Positions 1 to 8,463 of a stretch of DNA of 64,000 bases are shown in pieces; the first letter of the stretch is position 1; the number at the start of each line of letters is the position of its first letter. The notes under the pieces are model-generated. The model made no database searches, was not told the DNA's origin, and worked only from the letters and a program-made list of their open reading frames with translations. A program made the translations under genes and the position numbers. The DNA is taken from positions 2,972,001-3,036,000 of the forward strand of contig NZ_JAGE01000001.1 in NCBI RefSeq assembly GCF_000526495.1, read 5' to 3'. This stretch comes from Ruminiclostridium josui JCM 17888. GTDB lineage: Bacteria; Bacillota; Clostridia; Acetivibrionales; DSM-1351.

Positions 1-1
1 A

Positions 2-511
2 TTCGGGCACTCCTATGGAGGTGCAACTGCAGGACAAATTATTATGCAGGATTCAAGAATTAAAGCGGGCATAAACATGGATGGTGCTTTTATGGGAGCT
101 CCTATTCCACAAAAAGGGCTAGGAAAGCCATTTTTGGTGATGGATTCTGAAGATACTTTGAACTCATACAAAGGTAAAGATGATATATTTATCAAAAATG
201 GAATATCTGGTGATTTGTTAAAAAAATACAAAGACTTTTTTGCAAAAATGTACATTAAAAGAAATAATGCTATTTCAAACGGAGGGTATTCTCTTTTAAT
301 AAATAATACGCAACATATTAGTTATACCGATTTAAGCCTTTTTACTCCATTATTATCTATTGGCTATAATCCACATGATGTACATAAAATAATAAATGAC
401 TTTACTTTAACTTTTTTTAACAAATATTTATTGGGAGATTCGTCTGCTTCTCTTGAAAATACCGCAAATAATTATAAAAATATAGAGTTCACACAGACAA
501 AAAATGATTAA
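2..511 (+). CDS. Alpha/beta hydrolase, PAF-acetylhydrolase-like (3' part)
   Basis: The gene enters from the left edge, so its N-terminus is missing. The first residues visible in frame are FGHSYGGATAGQ, which contains the GxSxG nucleophile elbow (GHSYGG) of alpha/beta hydrolases. The following NMDGAFMG strand is typical of the platelet-activating-factor acetylhydrolase/dienelactone-hydrolase-like branch. The family hydrolyses short ester bonds; the substrate here cannot be read from the sequence. A catalytic Asp is probably near the NMDGAF strand and the His further on. The last ~40 residues are polar and low in complexity. Substrate and location are unknown. The family call is fairly firm, the subfamily less so. 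Confidence 0.65.
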   Translation, partial: FGHSYGGATAGQIIMQDSRIKAGINMDGAFMGAPIPQKGLGKPFLVMDSEDTLNSYKGKDDIFIKNGISGDLLKKYKDFFAKMYIKRNNAISNGGYSLLINNTQHISYTDLSLFTPLLSIGYNPHDVHKIINDFTLTFFNKYLLGDSSASLENTANNYKNIEFTQTKND

Positions 512-628
512 TATTGAAAAGACTTAATCCATTAATTAATAAAAAATTAATACATTCTCTTCAGGAATAATATATAATAGATGTTGTTTTGCAATTTTAT
601 ATTGATAAAATGGAAAGAGTGTTTATTA

Positions 629-2398
629 ATGAACTGGAAAAATTTAATTATAAGTCTTACTCTGGCAGGCAGTTTAATTTTCACCATGAGTTCCTGTACT
701 TCAAAGCCTGTAAGCAGCGATGTTTCAGAAAAAACTATAGAAGTAGAGGAGAATATGTCTAAGAATTTGAAAATTGAAAATGAACTAAGTGATGAAATCC
801 ACATAGACCAGTTGGGCTACAAGACACTTGCAAAAAAAATAGCTGTAATTAAGGGGCAATATAAAAAGTTTCAGGTGATTAACAGTAAAACAGGTGTGGC
901 AGTTTTAACAGGAGATTTGACAGGTAATCTAAAAGATGAATCCAGTGGAGATACTGTATGTTATGCAGACTTTAGTAAAATTACAGTACCCGGTAAGTAC
1001 TTTATGTCCATATCTGGATTAGGTAAATCTTACGATTTTTTAATAGATGACAGTGTATATACAAAGATTAACGATGCAATGCAAAAAGCGCTATATTATC
1101 AACGGTGTGGAATGGCTTTGACAACCGAATATGCAGGCGAATACAGTCATGCAGATTGCCATAAAGCTTTATCCAAATTATATAGCGATGAGACGAAAAA
1201 GATTGATGTAAGCGGAGGCTGGCATGATGCAGGAGATTACGGAAAATACGTTGTACCTGCATCTGTTACAGCAGCAGGCTTACTTTTGGCATATGAATTT
1301 TATCCACAAGCTTTTACAGATGCAACACGTATTCCTGAAAGCGGAAATGGGATACCTGATATTCTTGATGAAGCAAAATATGGAATACAATGGATTCTAA
1401 AAATGCAGGACAGCGAGTCAGGGGGAGTATATCACAAGGTTACTTCAAGGGGATTTCCCGAAATAACAACAATGCCTGACAAAGATGTTGACGATCAGCT
1501 TGTAATGCCTATATCCACTACTGCTACTGCGGATTTTGCAGCAGTTACGGCAATGGCTTCAAGAATATATATGACTATAGATCCGGCATTTGCTCAAAAC
1601 TGTCTGCAAGCATCCAAAAAAGCCTGGGAATGGCTTGAGAATAACAAGAATTTCGTGGAGTTCAAGAACCCATCGGATGTTGCAACTGGCGAGTATGGAG
1701 ACAGCTCGGGAAAAGATGAGAAGGCCTGGGCAGCAGCAGAGCTTTTCAGAGCCACAGGAAATGAGAAGTACAATAAATATTTTGTAGACAATTATCAAGT
1801 TGAAGGCTTTGGACTTGGATGGCAGAATGTAAGCGGATTTGCTGCAATTGCATATCTGTTCTCAGATGTATCTGGAACAGATCAGGAAAAAGTGGATGAA
1901 ATCAAAAAGTCGTGGTTGGCCAAAGCTGATATGTTTACTTCTACAGGGCAAAAAGACGGATATCTGGTTGCAATGCACAAAATGGAGTATAACTGGGGAA
2001 GTAACATGAATGTTGCAACACACGCTATGCATCTGCTTATAGCCGACAGGCTCAAGGTAGATGAAAAATATACCCAGACAGCCGAAGAGTGCATACATTA
2101 TCTGCTGGGTAGGAATACACTTAACCAGAGCTATATAACAGGTTTTGGCTCAAAACAGGTTACTAAGCCCCATCATAGACCGTCGGCAGCAGACTTTGCA
2201 TTAAAACCAGTTCCAGGACTACTGGTAGGAGGGCCGAATTCGGCTTTAGAGGACGATGTAGCAAAAAGTAAACTCTCAGGTAAATCCCCTGCAGAGTGCT
2301 ATATTGATGATGTTAATTCCTTTTCAACAAACGAGGTTGCTACCTACTGGAATTCATCTGCAATTTTTATTTTAGGGTATTTAAACTCAAACAAATGA
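629..2398 (+). CDS. GH9 cellulase-type glycoside hydrolase, lipoprotein
   Basis: The product is a secreted beta-1,4-glucan hydrolase. I chose the ATG at 629, preceded by GGAAAGAG, rather than an in-frame ATG at 581, because it gives a clean signal peptide ending in a lipobox-like MSSC. The mature protein would thus be a membrane-anchored lipoprotein. An Ig-like CelD_N domain covers about residues 55-145 and the GH9 (alpha/alpha)6 barrel the rest. Catalytic signatures are visible: GGWHDAGDYGKYV near residue 200 (Asp base), HHRPS near 514 and NEVATYWNS near 568 (Glu acid). No dockerin or CBM is present, so it should act at the cell surface and not in a cellulosome. The length of 589 residues fits Ig plus GH9. 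Exo- or endo-mode cannot be decided. Confidence 0.9.
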   Translation: MNWKNLIISLTLAGSLIFTMSSCTSKPVSSDVSEKTIEVEENMSKNLKIENELSDEIHIDQLGYKTLAKKIAVIKGQYKKFQVINSKTGVAVLTGDLTGNLKDESSGDTVCYADFSKITVPGKYFMSISGLGKSYDFLIDDSVYTKINDAMQKALYYQRCGMALTTEYAGEYSHADCHKALSKLYSDETKKIDVSGGWHDAGDYGKYVVPASVTAAGLLLAYEFYPQAFTDATRIPESGNGIPDILDEAKYGIQWILKMQDSESGGVYHKVTSRGFPEITTMPDKDVDDQLVMPISTTATADFAAVTAMASRIYMTIDPAFAQNCLQASKKAWEWLENNKNFVEFKNPSDVATGEYGDSSGKDEKAWAAAELFRATGNEKYNKYFVDNYQVEGFGLGWQNVSGFAAIAYLFSDVSGTDQEKVDEIKKSWLAKADMFTSTGQKDGYLVAMHKMEYNWGSNMNVATHAMHLLIADRLKVDEKYTQTAEECIHYLLGRNTLNQSYITGFGSKQVTKPHHRPSAADFALKPVPGLLVGGPNSALEDDVAKSKLSGKSPAECYIDDVNSFSTNEVATYWNSSAIFILGYLNSNK

Positions 2399-2485
2399 TT
2401 TACTAATGGGTATCAAATAAAAAAATAACTCATAGTATATTGATGTTAACATTTTTAATAAGAAATATATAAGGAGGCTGCTATT

Positions 2486-3073
2486 TTGGCAAAACAAGTT
2501 TGGAAACCATCTACAATGTTAAATCCTGTACCGGTGGTAATGGTATCATGTACCGATAGTGAAGGAAAGCCCAATATAATCACTCTTGCCTGGACTGGGA
2601 CAATCAATTCTGACCCTCCTATGGTTTCAATATCAGTAAGAAAAGAAAGGTATTCCTATGAACTTATAAAAGAAAAAGGTGAATTTGTAATTAATCTTCC
2701 CACAAAAAAGTTGGCTTTCGCAACTGATTACTGTGGTGTAAAATCAGGTAGAGATATAGACAAATTTGAGGCAATGGGATTAACGGCTGAAGCTGCTTCA
2801 AAAGTGCAAGTTCCACTTATAAAGGAATGTCCTTTGAATATTGAGTGTGTAGTGAAACAGTCAATAGAGCTGGGTTCACATGTATTGTTTTTGGCTGAAA
2901 TCGTAGCTACAAATGTTGAAGAATCTTTGTTGGATGAAAAGGGTAAGTTGGACTTAAAGAAAGCAGATTTGATTTGCTATTCACATGGCGAGTATTATCC
3001 TCTGGGGAATTCGTTGGGTTACTTTGGATACTCTGTAACTAAAAGGAAAAATCTTAAGAGGAATCAGAAATAA
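2486..3073 (+). CDS. Flavin reductase-like / flavoredoxin protein
   Basis: This 195-residue protein starts at TTG, justified by AGGAGG eight bases upstream. The N-terminal PVPVVMVSC...NIITLAWTGT...PPMVSISV pattern is the FMN-binding split beta-barrel of the flavin reductase-like domain (flavoredoxin type). Such proteins bind FMN and pass electrons between NAD(P)H or ferredoxin and other acceptors. Here it is a single gene, convergent with pflB and separated from it by a strong shared terminator, so context gives no partner. The reaction is unassigned; the family assignment is good. Confidence 0.8.
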   Translation: MAKQVWKPSTMLNPVPVVMVSCTDSEGKPNIITLAWTGTINSDPPMVSISVRKERYSYELIKEKGEFVINLPTKKLAFATDYCGVKSGRDIDKFEAMGLTAEAASKVQVPLIKECPLNIECVVKQSIELGSHVLFLAEIVATNVEESLLDEKGKLDLKKADLICYSHGEYYPLGNSLGYFGYSVTKRKNLKRNQK

Positions 3074-3097
3074 CATAATAGGTTTTTTAAAAACTAA

Positions 3098-3142
3098 GCC
3101 TTATCAATAAAAACCAGCTCTATTGGTTTTTATTGATAAGGC
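3098..3142. terminator. Bidirectional terminator between flavin reductase gene and pflB
   Basis: A perfect 19-bp inverted repeat (arms 3098-3116 and 3124-3142, 7-nt loop) lies between the two convergent stop codons. The arms contain A- and T-runs, giving a terminator in either direction. Confidence 0.85.
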
Positions 3143-3150
3143 TATTATAT

Positions 3151-5379
3151 TTACATTGCTTCATGAAATGTCCTTGAGATTACTTCTAATTGCTGTGCTT
3201 TTGTGAGTTTTATAAAATGTACCGCATAACCTGAAACACGAACTGTAAGCTGATTATATTTCATAGGCTCCTTCATGGCATTTTCAAGAGTTTCTTTATC
3301 AAGTACGTTGACATTTATATGGTGGCCTCCGCTCATAACATAACCGTCAATCAGTGCAAAAAGATTTGAAATTTTAGTATCCATTTCCTTACCCAAAGCA
3401 TTTGGGATAACTGACAGAGTAAGGGATATTCCGTCGTTGCACACACTATAAGGTATCTTTGCCACTGAATTCATCATAGCAAGTATCCCGGACTTATCTC
3501 TATTGTGCATTGGGTTTGCACCGGGGGCAAAAGGTTCTCCTTTTTTACGTCCGTCAGGAGTGGAGCCTGTTTTTTTGCCGTACACAACGTTTGAAGTTAT
3601 GGTAAGGATTGACAAAGTATGCCTTGCATTGCGGTATGTAGGATGAGTTTTCAGACTTTCGTAGAACCCTGTAACAACCTCTTTTGCAATGCTGTCAACT
3701 CTATCATCATTGTTTCCGTATTGAGGATAACTTCCTTCTAGCTCAAAGTCAGTAATAATACCACGTTCATCCCTTATTACTTTAACACGGGTGTGCTTAA
3801 TGGCACTCAAAGAGTCCACAAGCACTGATAATCCGGAAATACCGAAGGCCATAAGCCTGTTGACGTCTGTGTCATGAAGAGCCATCATGAGGCGCTCGTA
3901 TGCGTATTTATCGTGCATATAATGTATAATGTTCATGGTATTAACATATAAACCAGTCAGCCAACTCTGAAGCTCTCGGAAGTTCTTCATAACCTCATTA
4001 TATTCCAAATATTCGCCTTCATATGGCTTTATTTCAGGTGCAACCTGATCACCGCTTATTTCATCACGGCCTCCATTTAGGGATAATAATAGTAGCTTTG
4101 CAAGATTGCATCTTGCACCGAAGAACTGCATATCCTTTCCAAGACGCATAGCAGATACACAGCAGGAAATACCGTAATCATCGCCATATTGAGGTTGCAT
4201 AATATCATCGTTTTCATACTGGATGGCACTTGTTGAAATAGATATTTTGGCACAAAATCTCTTGAAATTTTCAGGCAACTTTACTGACCATAGAATCGTA
4301 AGGTTTGGTTCAGGTGCAGCTCCAAGATTATTCAATGTTTGAAGGAACCTATAGGAGGTCTTAGAAACCATATGTCTTCCGTCACTGCTGATTCCCCCAA
4401 GGGATTCTGTCAACCAAACAGGGTCTCCTGCAAAAAGTTCGTTGTACTCCTTAGTACGCAAATGTCTAATAAATCTAAGTTTTATTACAAATTGGTCAAT
4501 CAGTTCTTGAGCGTCTGCTTCTGTAAGGGTTCCGTTATTTATATCTCGTTCAATAAATATATCAAAAAATACATTAAGCCTGCCTAAAGAATTGGCAGCT
4601 CCGTTTGTTTCTTTTAAGGCACCTAAAAATGCTAGATATGTCCATTGAATAGCTTCAAAGGCATTATTTGCAGGACGTTTAAGGTTAAAACCATAAGAAT
4701 TTCCAAGAGTGACCAAATCGTTAAGTGCTGCAATCTGATCGTGAAGTTCTTCTCTAAGCCTTATAACGCCGTCAGTCATGGTGCCTTTTAGACTATCCAG
4801 ATCTTTTTGTTTTTGCTCTATTAAAATGTCAGTACCGTACAGGGCAACTCTTCTGTAATCGCCTATTATACGGCCTCTGCCGTATGCATCTGGTAGACCC
4901 GTTATAACTCCGCATCTTCTGGCCTTACGCATTTCATCTGTGTACGCACTGAAAACACCGTCATTATGTGTTTTTATGTTTTTACTAAAAATTTTATCAA
5001 TGTCAGGTGCCGGCGAAGTGTTAAATTGCTGGCAGGCCTGTTTAGCCATTCTATAGCCGGTTTTAGCAAGAAAAGCTCTTTTTAGAGGTGCATCTGTCTG
5101 AAGTCCTTTTATTACTTCATATTTTTCTTCTATATAGCCGGGCTTGTGACTTGTTATACTAGATACGGTATCTGTGTCGATATCAAGTATTCCACCGTTT
5201 AAATGTTCTTCAACCAAAAGACTTTTACAGGTTTCCCACAGTTGTTTGGTTTTAGAACTGGCACCACAAAGAAAGCTTTCATCACCATCATATGGAGTGT
5301 AGTTAGTCTGAATAAAGTTCTGTACGTCGATAGAATTCTGCCATTTACCAGGTTTAAAATCAGAAATGTTTAAGTTCAT
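3151..5379 (-). CDS. pflB: Pyruvate formate-lyase
   Basis: This enzyme converts pyruvate and CoA to acetyl-CoA and formate in the cytoplasm, the oxygen-sensitive mixed-acid route. The 742-residue length is normal. The radical-bearing motif RVSGYAVHF places the glycyl radical at about Gly717, and the adjacent catalytic cysteines appear as [10 protein letters not shown] near residue 405. AAGGGGG precedes the ATG. The long leader carries a ZTP riboswitch with a terminator, so expression is probably controlled by ZTP/AICAR, a signal of 10-formyl-THF shortage. No activating-enzyme gene (pflA) adjoins it; the activase must be encoded outside this window. Confidence 0.96.
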   Translation of the reverse strand: MNLNISDFKPGKWQNSIDVQNFIQTNYTPYDGDESFLCGASSKTKQLWETCKSLLVEEHLNGGILDIDTDTVSSITSHKPGYIEEKYEVIKGLQTDAPLKRAFLAKTGYRMAKQACQQFNTSPAPDIDKIFSKNIKTHNDGVFSAYTDEMRKARRCGVITGLPDAYGRGRIIGDYRRVALYGTDILIEQKQKDLDSLKGTMTDGVIRLREELHDQIAALNDLVTLGNSYGFNLKRPANNAFEAIQWTYLAFLGALKETNGAANSLGRLNVFFDIFIERDINNGTLTEADAQELIDQFVIKLRFIRHLRTKEYNELFAGDPVWLTESLGGISSDGRHMVSKTSYRFLQTLNNLGAAPEPNLTILWSVKLPENFKRFCAKISISTSAIQYENDDIMQPQYGDDYGISCCVSAMRLGKDMQFFGARCNLAKLLLLSLNGGRDEISGDQVAPEIKPYEGEYLEYNEVMKNFRELQSWLTGLYVNTMNIIHYMHDKYAYERLMMALHDTDVNRLMAFGISGLSVLVDSLSAIKHTRVKVIRDERGIITDFELEGSYPQYGNNDDRVDSIAKEVVTGFYESLKTHPTYRNARHTLSILTITSNVVYGKKTGSTPDGRKKGEPFAPGANPMHNRDKSGILAMMNSVAKIPYSVCNDGISLTLSVIPNALGKEMDTKISNLFALIDGYVMSGGHHINVNVLDKETLENAMKEPMKYNQLTVRVSGYAVHFIKLTKAQQLEVISRTFHEAM

Positions 5380-5453
5380 ATTTTAGTACCCCCTTGGAAA
5401 AATTCTCCCCAGGAAACACTTATTTGTATGTTTTTGGAAACAATAAAACAAAT

Positions 5454-5541
5454 GCCACCTGGGCAGTTATGATGCCCAGGCGGCCGGCTTGTTAAAGTCA
5501 TACTCCCATGTGGTTATCTCCACTTCCGCCAGTTGTATGAC
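5454..5541 (-). ncRNA. ZTP (pfl-motif) riboswitch with intrinsic terminator
   Basis: Read on the minus strand, the leader shows the conserved ZTP aptamer parts in order: ACTGGCG, a GTGG...AACCAC hairpin, GGGAG, a closing CATAC/GTATG pairing and finally CCGCCTGGGCA. The last segment also forms the 5' arm of a hairpin with TGCCCAGGTGGC, followed by a T-rich stretch. Ligand binding should therefore prevent terminator formation. ZTP riboswitches normally turn on one-carbon and purine genes, including pfl. Confidence 0.85.
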
Positions 5542-5579
5542 AGTTTGTTCTATTAAAATGTAAAATGATTTATAATTTT

Positions 5580-5607
5580 AGTATAAAACAATTTTCGGAT
5601 ATGTCAA
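5580..5607 (-). promoter_or_regulatory. SigA-type promoter of pflB
   Basis: On the minus strand TTGACA and TATACT are separated by 16 bases. The predicted start lies about 30 bases before the riboswitch aptamer. Confidence 0.65.
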
Positions 5608-5628
5608 TAAATAAATTATATAAAATTT

Positions 5629-5663
5629 AAGTCGGATACATTTAAAATTTGTGCATCCGACTT
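5629..5663 (-). terminator. Terminator of the phosphofructokinase gene
   Basis: Arms AAGTCGGAT and ATCCGACTT pair in the gap just after the pfk stop codon and before the pflB promoter. This insulates pflB from read-through. Confidence 0.7.
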
Positions 5664-5686
5664 TTGTTAATATTAAAATATATTAA

Positions 5687-6934
5687 TTATTTAGTTGCAA
5701 GAACTTTTTTTAGCTTTGCAAATCTAGGAAGACCGTCTTCCTTAGGTGGAGTTGATTCACCTTGAATTAACGGTAAAGCATAGTCAATGAATTCTTGCTT
5801 TAAGCCATTTCCTGCTTCGTTAATCCACTCTCTAGGAATCTTCTTTTCAGTATTTGCAACATCGTTCAAATCAAGTAACTGAATTTCACATTTGTATTCG
5901 CTTCCTTCAGCTCTCTTGAAGCCAACCATCTTATCAGTCATTCCTTCAACAGCATATTTTACAGCCATTTGACCTGACAAGTAGGATTCTTCTACGTCTC
6001 TAGCAGAACCGCAGTGAGCAGCACATCTTTGGAGAAGGCTGAATTCGATTCCACGAACCTTTGCTCCGGTCTTTTCCTTAACGATTGCAGCCAGAGTAGC
6101 AGCAAGACCGCCTAACTGAGCATGTCCGAAAGAATCTTTCTGTTGAGCAAGGTCTGAGCCGTATTCAGAAATGTATTTGCCGTTTTTGTCCTTTATACCC
6201 TCTGAAACTGCTACGATACAGTTGCCGTTTTCCTTGTAGATTCTTGTACAGTCAGCAAGGAATTGATCCATATCAAAATCGATTTCAGGGAGGTATATTA
6301 AGTCAGGACCTGCACCTTTATATGCAGCAAGAGCAGTTGCAGCTGTCAACCATCCTGCGTTTCTTCCCATAACTTCAAGTATTGTAATCATACCTGTATT
6401 GTATACTCTTGCGTCATGATAAACTTCCATAGTTGATGTAGCGATGTACTTAGCGGCACTTGAAAATCCAGGGCAGTGGTCTGTTCCATAAAGGTCATTG
6501 TCTATAGTCTTTGGAACACCCATTACTCTACATTCATAGCCAACTTTCTGCATGTACTTACTTACCTTGTTACAAGTATCCATTGAATCATTTCCGCCGT
6601 TATAGAAGAAATATCTGATATTATATTTCTTGAAAACTTCAAGAAGTCTCTTATAATCGGTTTCATCTTCGTCTGCTGATTTAAGCTTGTAACGAACAGA
6701 ACCGAGAGCTGAAGAAGGAGTAGTCTTTAATAAGTCAAGTTCATAAGCATCTTCCTTGCTCATGTCATAGAATTTTTCATCAAGAATACCTTTGATTCCG
6801 TGAGCTGCACCATATACAGCTGTTATTGCATCTTGCTTTAATGCTTCTTGGAATACTCCGCAAGCACTGGCATTAATTACTGATGTTGGTCCACCTGATT
6901 GTCCAAAAATAGCGGCGCCTTTTAAAACAGTCAT
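5687..6934 (-). CDS. pfp: 6-phosphofructokinase, pyrophosphate-dependent type
   Basis: The enzyme phosphorylates fructose 6-phosphate to fructose 1,6-bisphosphate. Two positions separate PPi-dependent from ATP-dependent enzymes. GGNDS at residues 113-117 has Asp where ATP enzymes have Gly104 (E. coli numbering). PKTIDND at 141-147 has Lys where they have Gly124. Both match the PPi type. The catalytic Asp145 and the MGRNAGW substrate loop are present. The length of 415 exceeds the ~320 of bacterial ATP-PFK, as expected for PPi enzymes. The aldolase gene is divergent next door. The phosphate donor is inferred from these residues only. Confidence 0.88.
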   Translation of the reverse strand: MTVLKGAAIFGQSGGPTSVINASACGVFQEALKQDAITAVYGAAHGIKGILDEKFYDMSKEDAYELDLLKTTPSSALGSVRYKLKSADEDETDYKRLLEVFKKYNIRYFFYNGGNDSMDTCNKVSKYMQKVGYECRVMGVPKTIDNDLYGTDHCPGFSSAAKYIATSTMEVYHDARVYNTGMITILEVMGRNAGWLTAATALAAYKGAGPDLIYLPEIDFDMDQFLADCTRIYKENGNCIVAVSEGIKDKNGKYISEYGSDLAQQKDSFGHAQLGGLAATLAAIVKEKTGAKVRGIEFSLLQRCAAHCGSARDVEESYLSGQMAVKYAVEGMTDKMVGFKRAEGSEYKCEIQLLDLNDVANTEKKIPREWINEAGNGLKQEFIDYALPLIQGESTPPKEDGLPRFAKLKKVLATK

Positions 6935-7033
6935 TTTATATACCTCCTGATTTATATTAAGTATTAATATATACGTTGCTCTTACCAGACCTTTCTTCTA
7001 AAGGACTGATATTACAATCCGCAATCAAATTAA

Positions 7034-7062
7034 AATATAGCATAACAAGTTGGAAAATGCAA
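7034..7062 (-). promoter_or_regulatory. Likely promoter of the phosphofructokinase gene
   Basis: On the minus strand TTGCAT and TATATT are 17 bases apart, about 100 bases before the start codon, which is preceded by AGGAGG. Confidence 0.45.
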
Positions 7063-7105
7063 TTATACATTACCTAGGTTTGACAAATAAATATCAAAAT
7101 ATCCC

Positions 7106-7134
7106 TTGATTTTAAAGATAATATTGCATAAAAT
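7106..7134 (+). promoter_or_regulatory. Likely promoter of fba
   Basis: TTGATT and TAAAAT are 17 bases apart, about 115 bases upstream of the fba start. The divergent pfp-fba intergenic region (6935-7251) holds this, the opposing promoter and no further gene. Confidence 0.4.
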
Positions 7135-7251
7135 AATAACGGTAAGTTTTGTGTTGGTTAATTTTAGAATTACCTTATTGTTTTCTGATAAAATTGGATA
7201 AACAATATATAATATAAAGGTAAAATTATTCTTATAAAGGAGTGCATAAAT

Positions 7252-8187
7252 ATGCCATTAGTAACTTCTGCCGAAATGTTTAAAAAAGCGTATGAAGGCG
7301 GCTATGCAATAGGAGCTTTCAATGTTAATAACATGGAAATTGTTCAAGGAATAACTGAAGCAGCAAAAGAAGTAAATGCTCCTCTTATTCTTCAAGTATC
7401 TGCCGGAGCAAGAAAGTATGCAAACCATACTTATCTTATGAAATTAGTTGAGGCTGCTATTATTGAAACAGGTTTGCCAATCTGTTTGCACCTTGACCAC
7501 GGTGATAGTTTCGAACTTTGTAAATCATGTATCGATGGCGGATTCACTTCCGTTATGATAGACGGTTCACATCATTCATTTGAAGATAACATAGCTCTTA
7601 CAAAGCAGGTTGTTGATTACGCTCATGCAAGAGGAGTTGTTGTTGAAGCTGAACTTGGTAGACTTGCAGGTATTGAAGATGCAGTTAACGTATCAGAGGC
7701 TGATGCAGCATTCACAAACCCTGCTGAAGTTGAAGAATTCGTTTCAAGGACTGGTGTTGATTCATTGGCAATTGCAATTGGTACAAGCCATGGTGCATAC
7801 AAATTCAAGCCAGGAACAAAGCCACAGTTAAGGTTTGACATATTGGAAGAAGTTTCAAAGAGACTTCCTAACTTCCCAATAGTTCTCCATGGTGCATCAT
7901 CTGTTATTCCTGAATTTGTTGACATGATAAATGGCAACGGAGGAAAAATGCCTGATGCAATAGGTATTCCTGAAGATATGTTACGTCAGGCTGCTAAGAT
8001 GGCAGTTTGTAAGATCAATATCGATTCTGACTTAAGACTTGCTATGACTGGTTCAATCAGAAAGTACTTCAATGAACATCCTGATCATTTCGACCCAAGA
8101 CAATATTTAAAGCCAGCTAGAGAGGCTATAAAGGGTCTTGTAAAGAACAAGATAGTTAACGTTCTTGGATGCGACGGTAAAGCTTAA
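7252..8187 (+). CDS. fba: Fructose-bisphosphate aldolase, class II
   Basis: This metal-dependent aldolase interconverts fructose 1,6-bisphosphate with glyceraldehyde 3-phosphate and dihydroxyacetone phosphate. Class II zinc-site motifs are visible: HLDHGD near residue 80, GTSHGAYK near 180 and VLHGASS near 210. AAAGGAG precedes the ATG by the usual distance. The length of 311 is standard. Its product-supplying partner, the PPi-type PFK, is divergently transcribed next to it, so two consecutive glycolytic steps share one intergenic control region. A strong terminator follows. Confidence 0.95.
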   Translation: MPLVTSAEMFKKAYEGGYAIGAFNVNNMEIVQGITEAAKEVNAPLILQVSAGARKYANHTYLMKLVEAAIIETGLPICLHLDHGDSFELCKSCIDGGFTSVMIDGSHHSFEDNIALTKQVVDYAHARGVVVEAELGRLAGIEDAVNVSEADAAFTNPAEVEEFVSRTGVDSLAIAIGTSHGAYKFKPGTKPQLRFDILEEVSKRLPNFPIVLHGASSVIPEFVDMINGNGGKMPDAIGIPEDMLRQAAKMAVCKINIDSDLRLAMTGSIRKYFNEHPDHFDPRQYLKPAREAIKGLVKNKIVNVLGCDGKA

Positions 8188-8216
8188 TAGATAAACTTAA
8201 ATATTACTAAAAAAGT

Positions 8217-8266
8217 AAAGCCGATTTGGTTTTTTGCAAAAGCAAATAATCAAATCGGCTTTTCGT
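8217..8266 (+). terminator. Terminator of fba
   Basis: AAAGCCGATTTG pairs with CAAATCGGCTTT and is followed by a T-rich stretch. Confidence 0.85.
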
Positions 8267-8463
8267 TTTATATGGAATGTAATATATATTTGTAGAAATA
8301 TTCATTGATGTAAAATCTTTGTATTACAGTATTAAAAAAATATTAAATTTTAGTACACTTGTTGTTTATCTTACCATAAATGCTTTATATTTATTATATG
8401 AAATATATAGAATATTGTTTGATTTTTGGTTATTTTAAATTATAGGGGTTTTTGGGGGTTAAA

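Noticed and set aside
3151-6934. Search for a PFL-activating enzyme (pflA) next to pflB
   Set aside because: No radical-SAM motif (CxxxCxxC with the PFL-AE context) is found in either flank; neighbours are flavin reductase and PFK.
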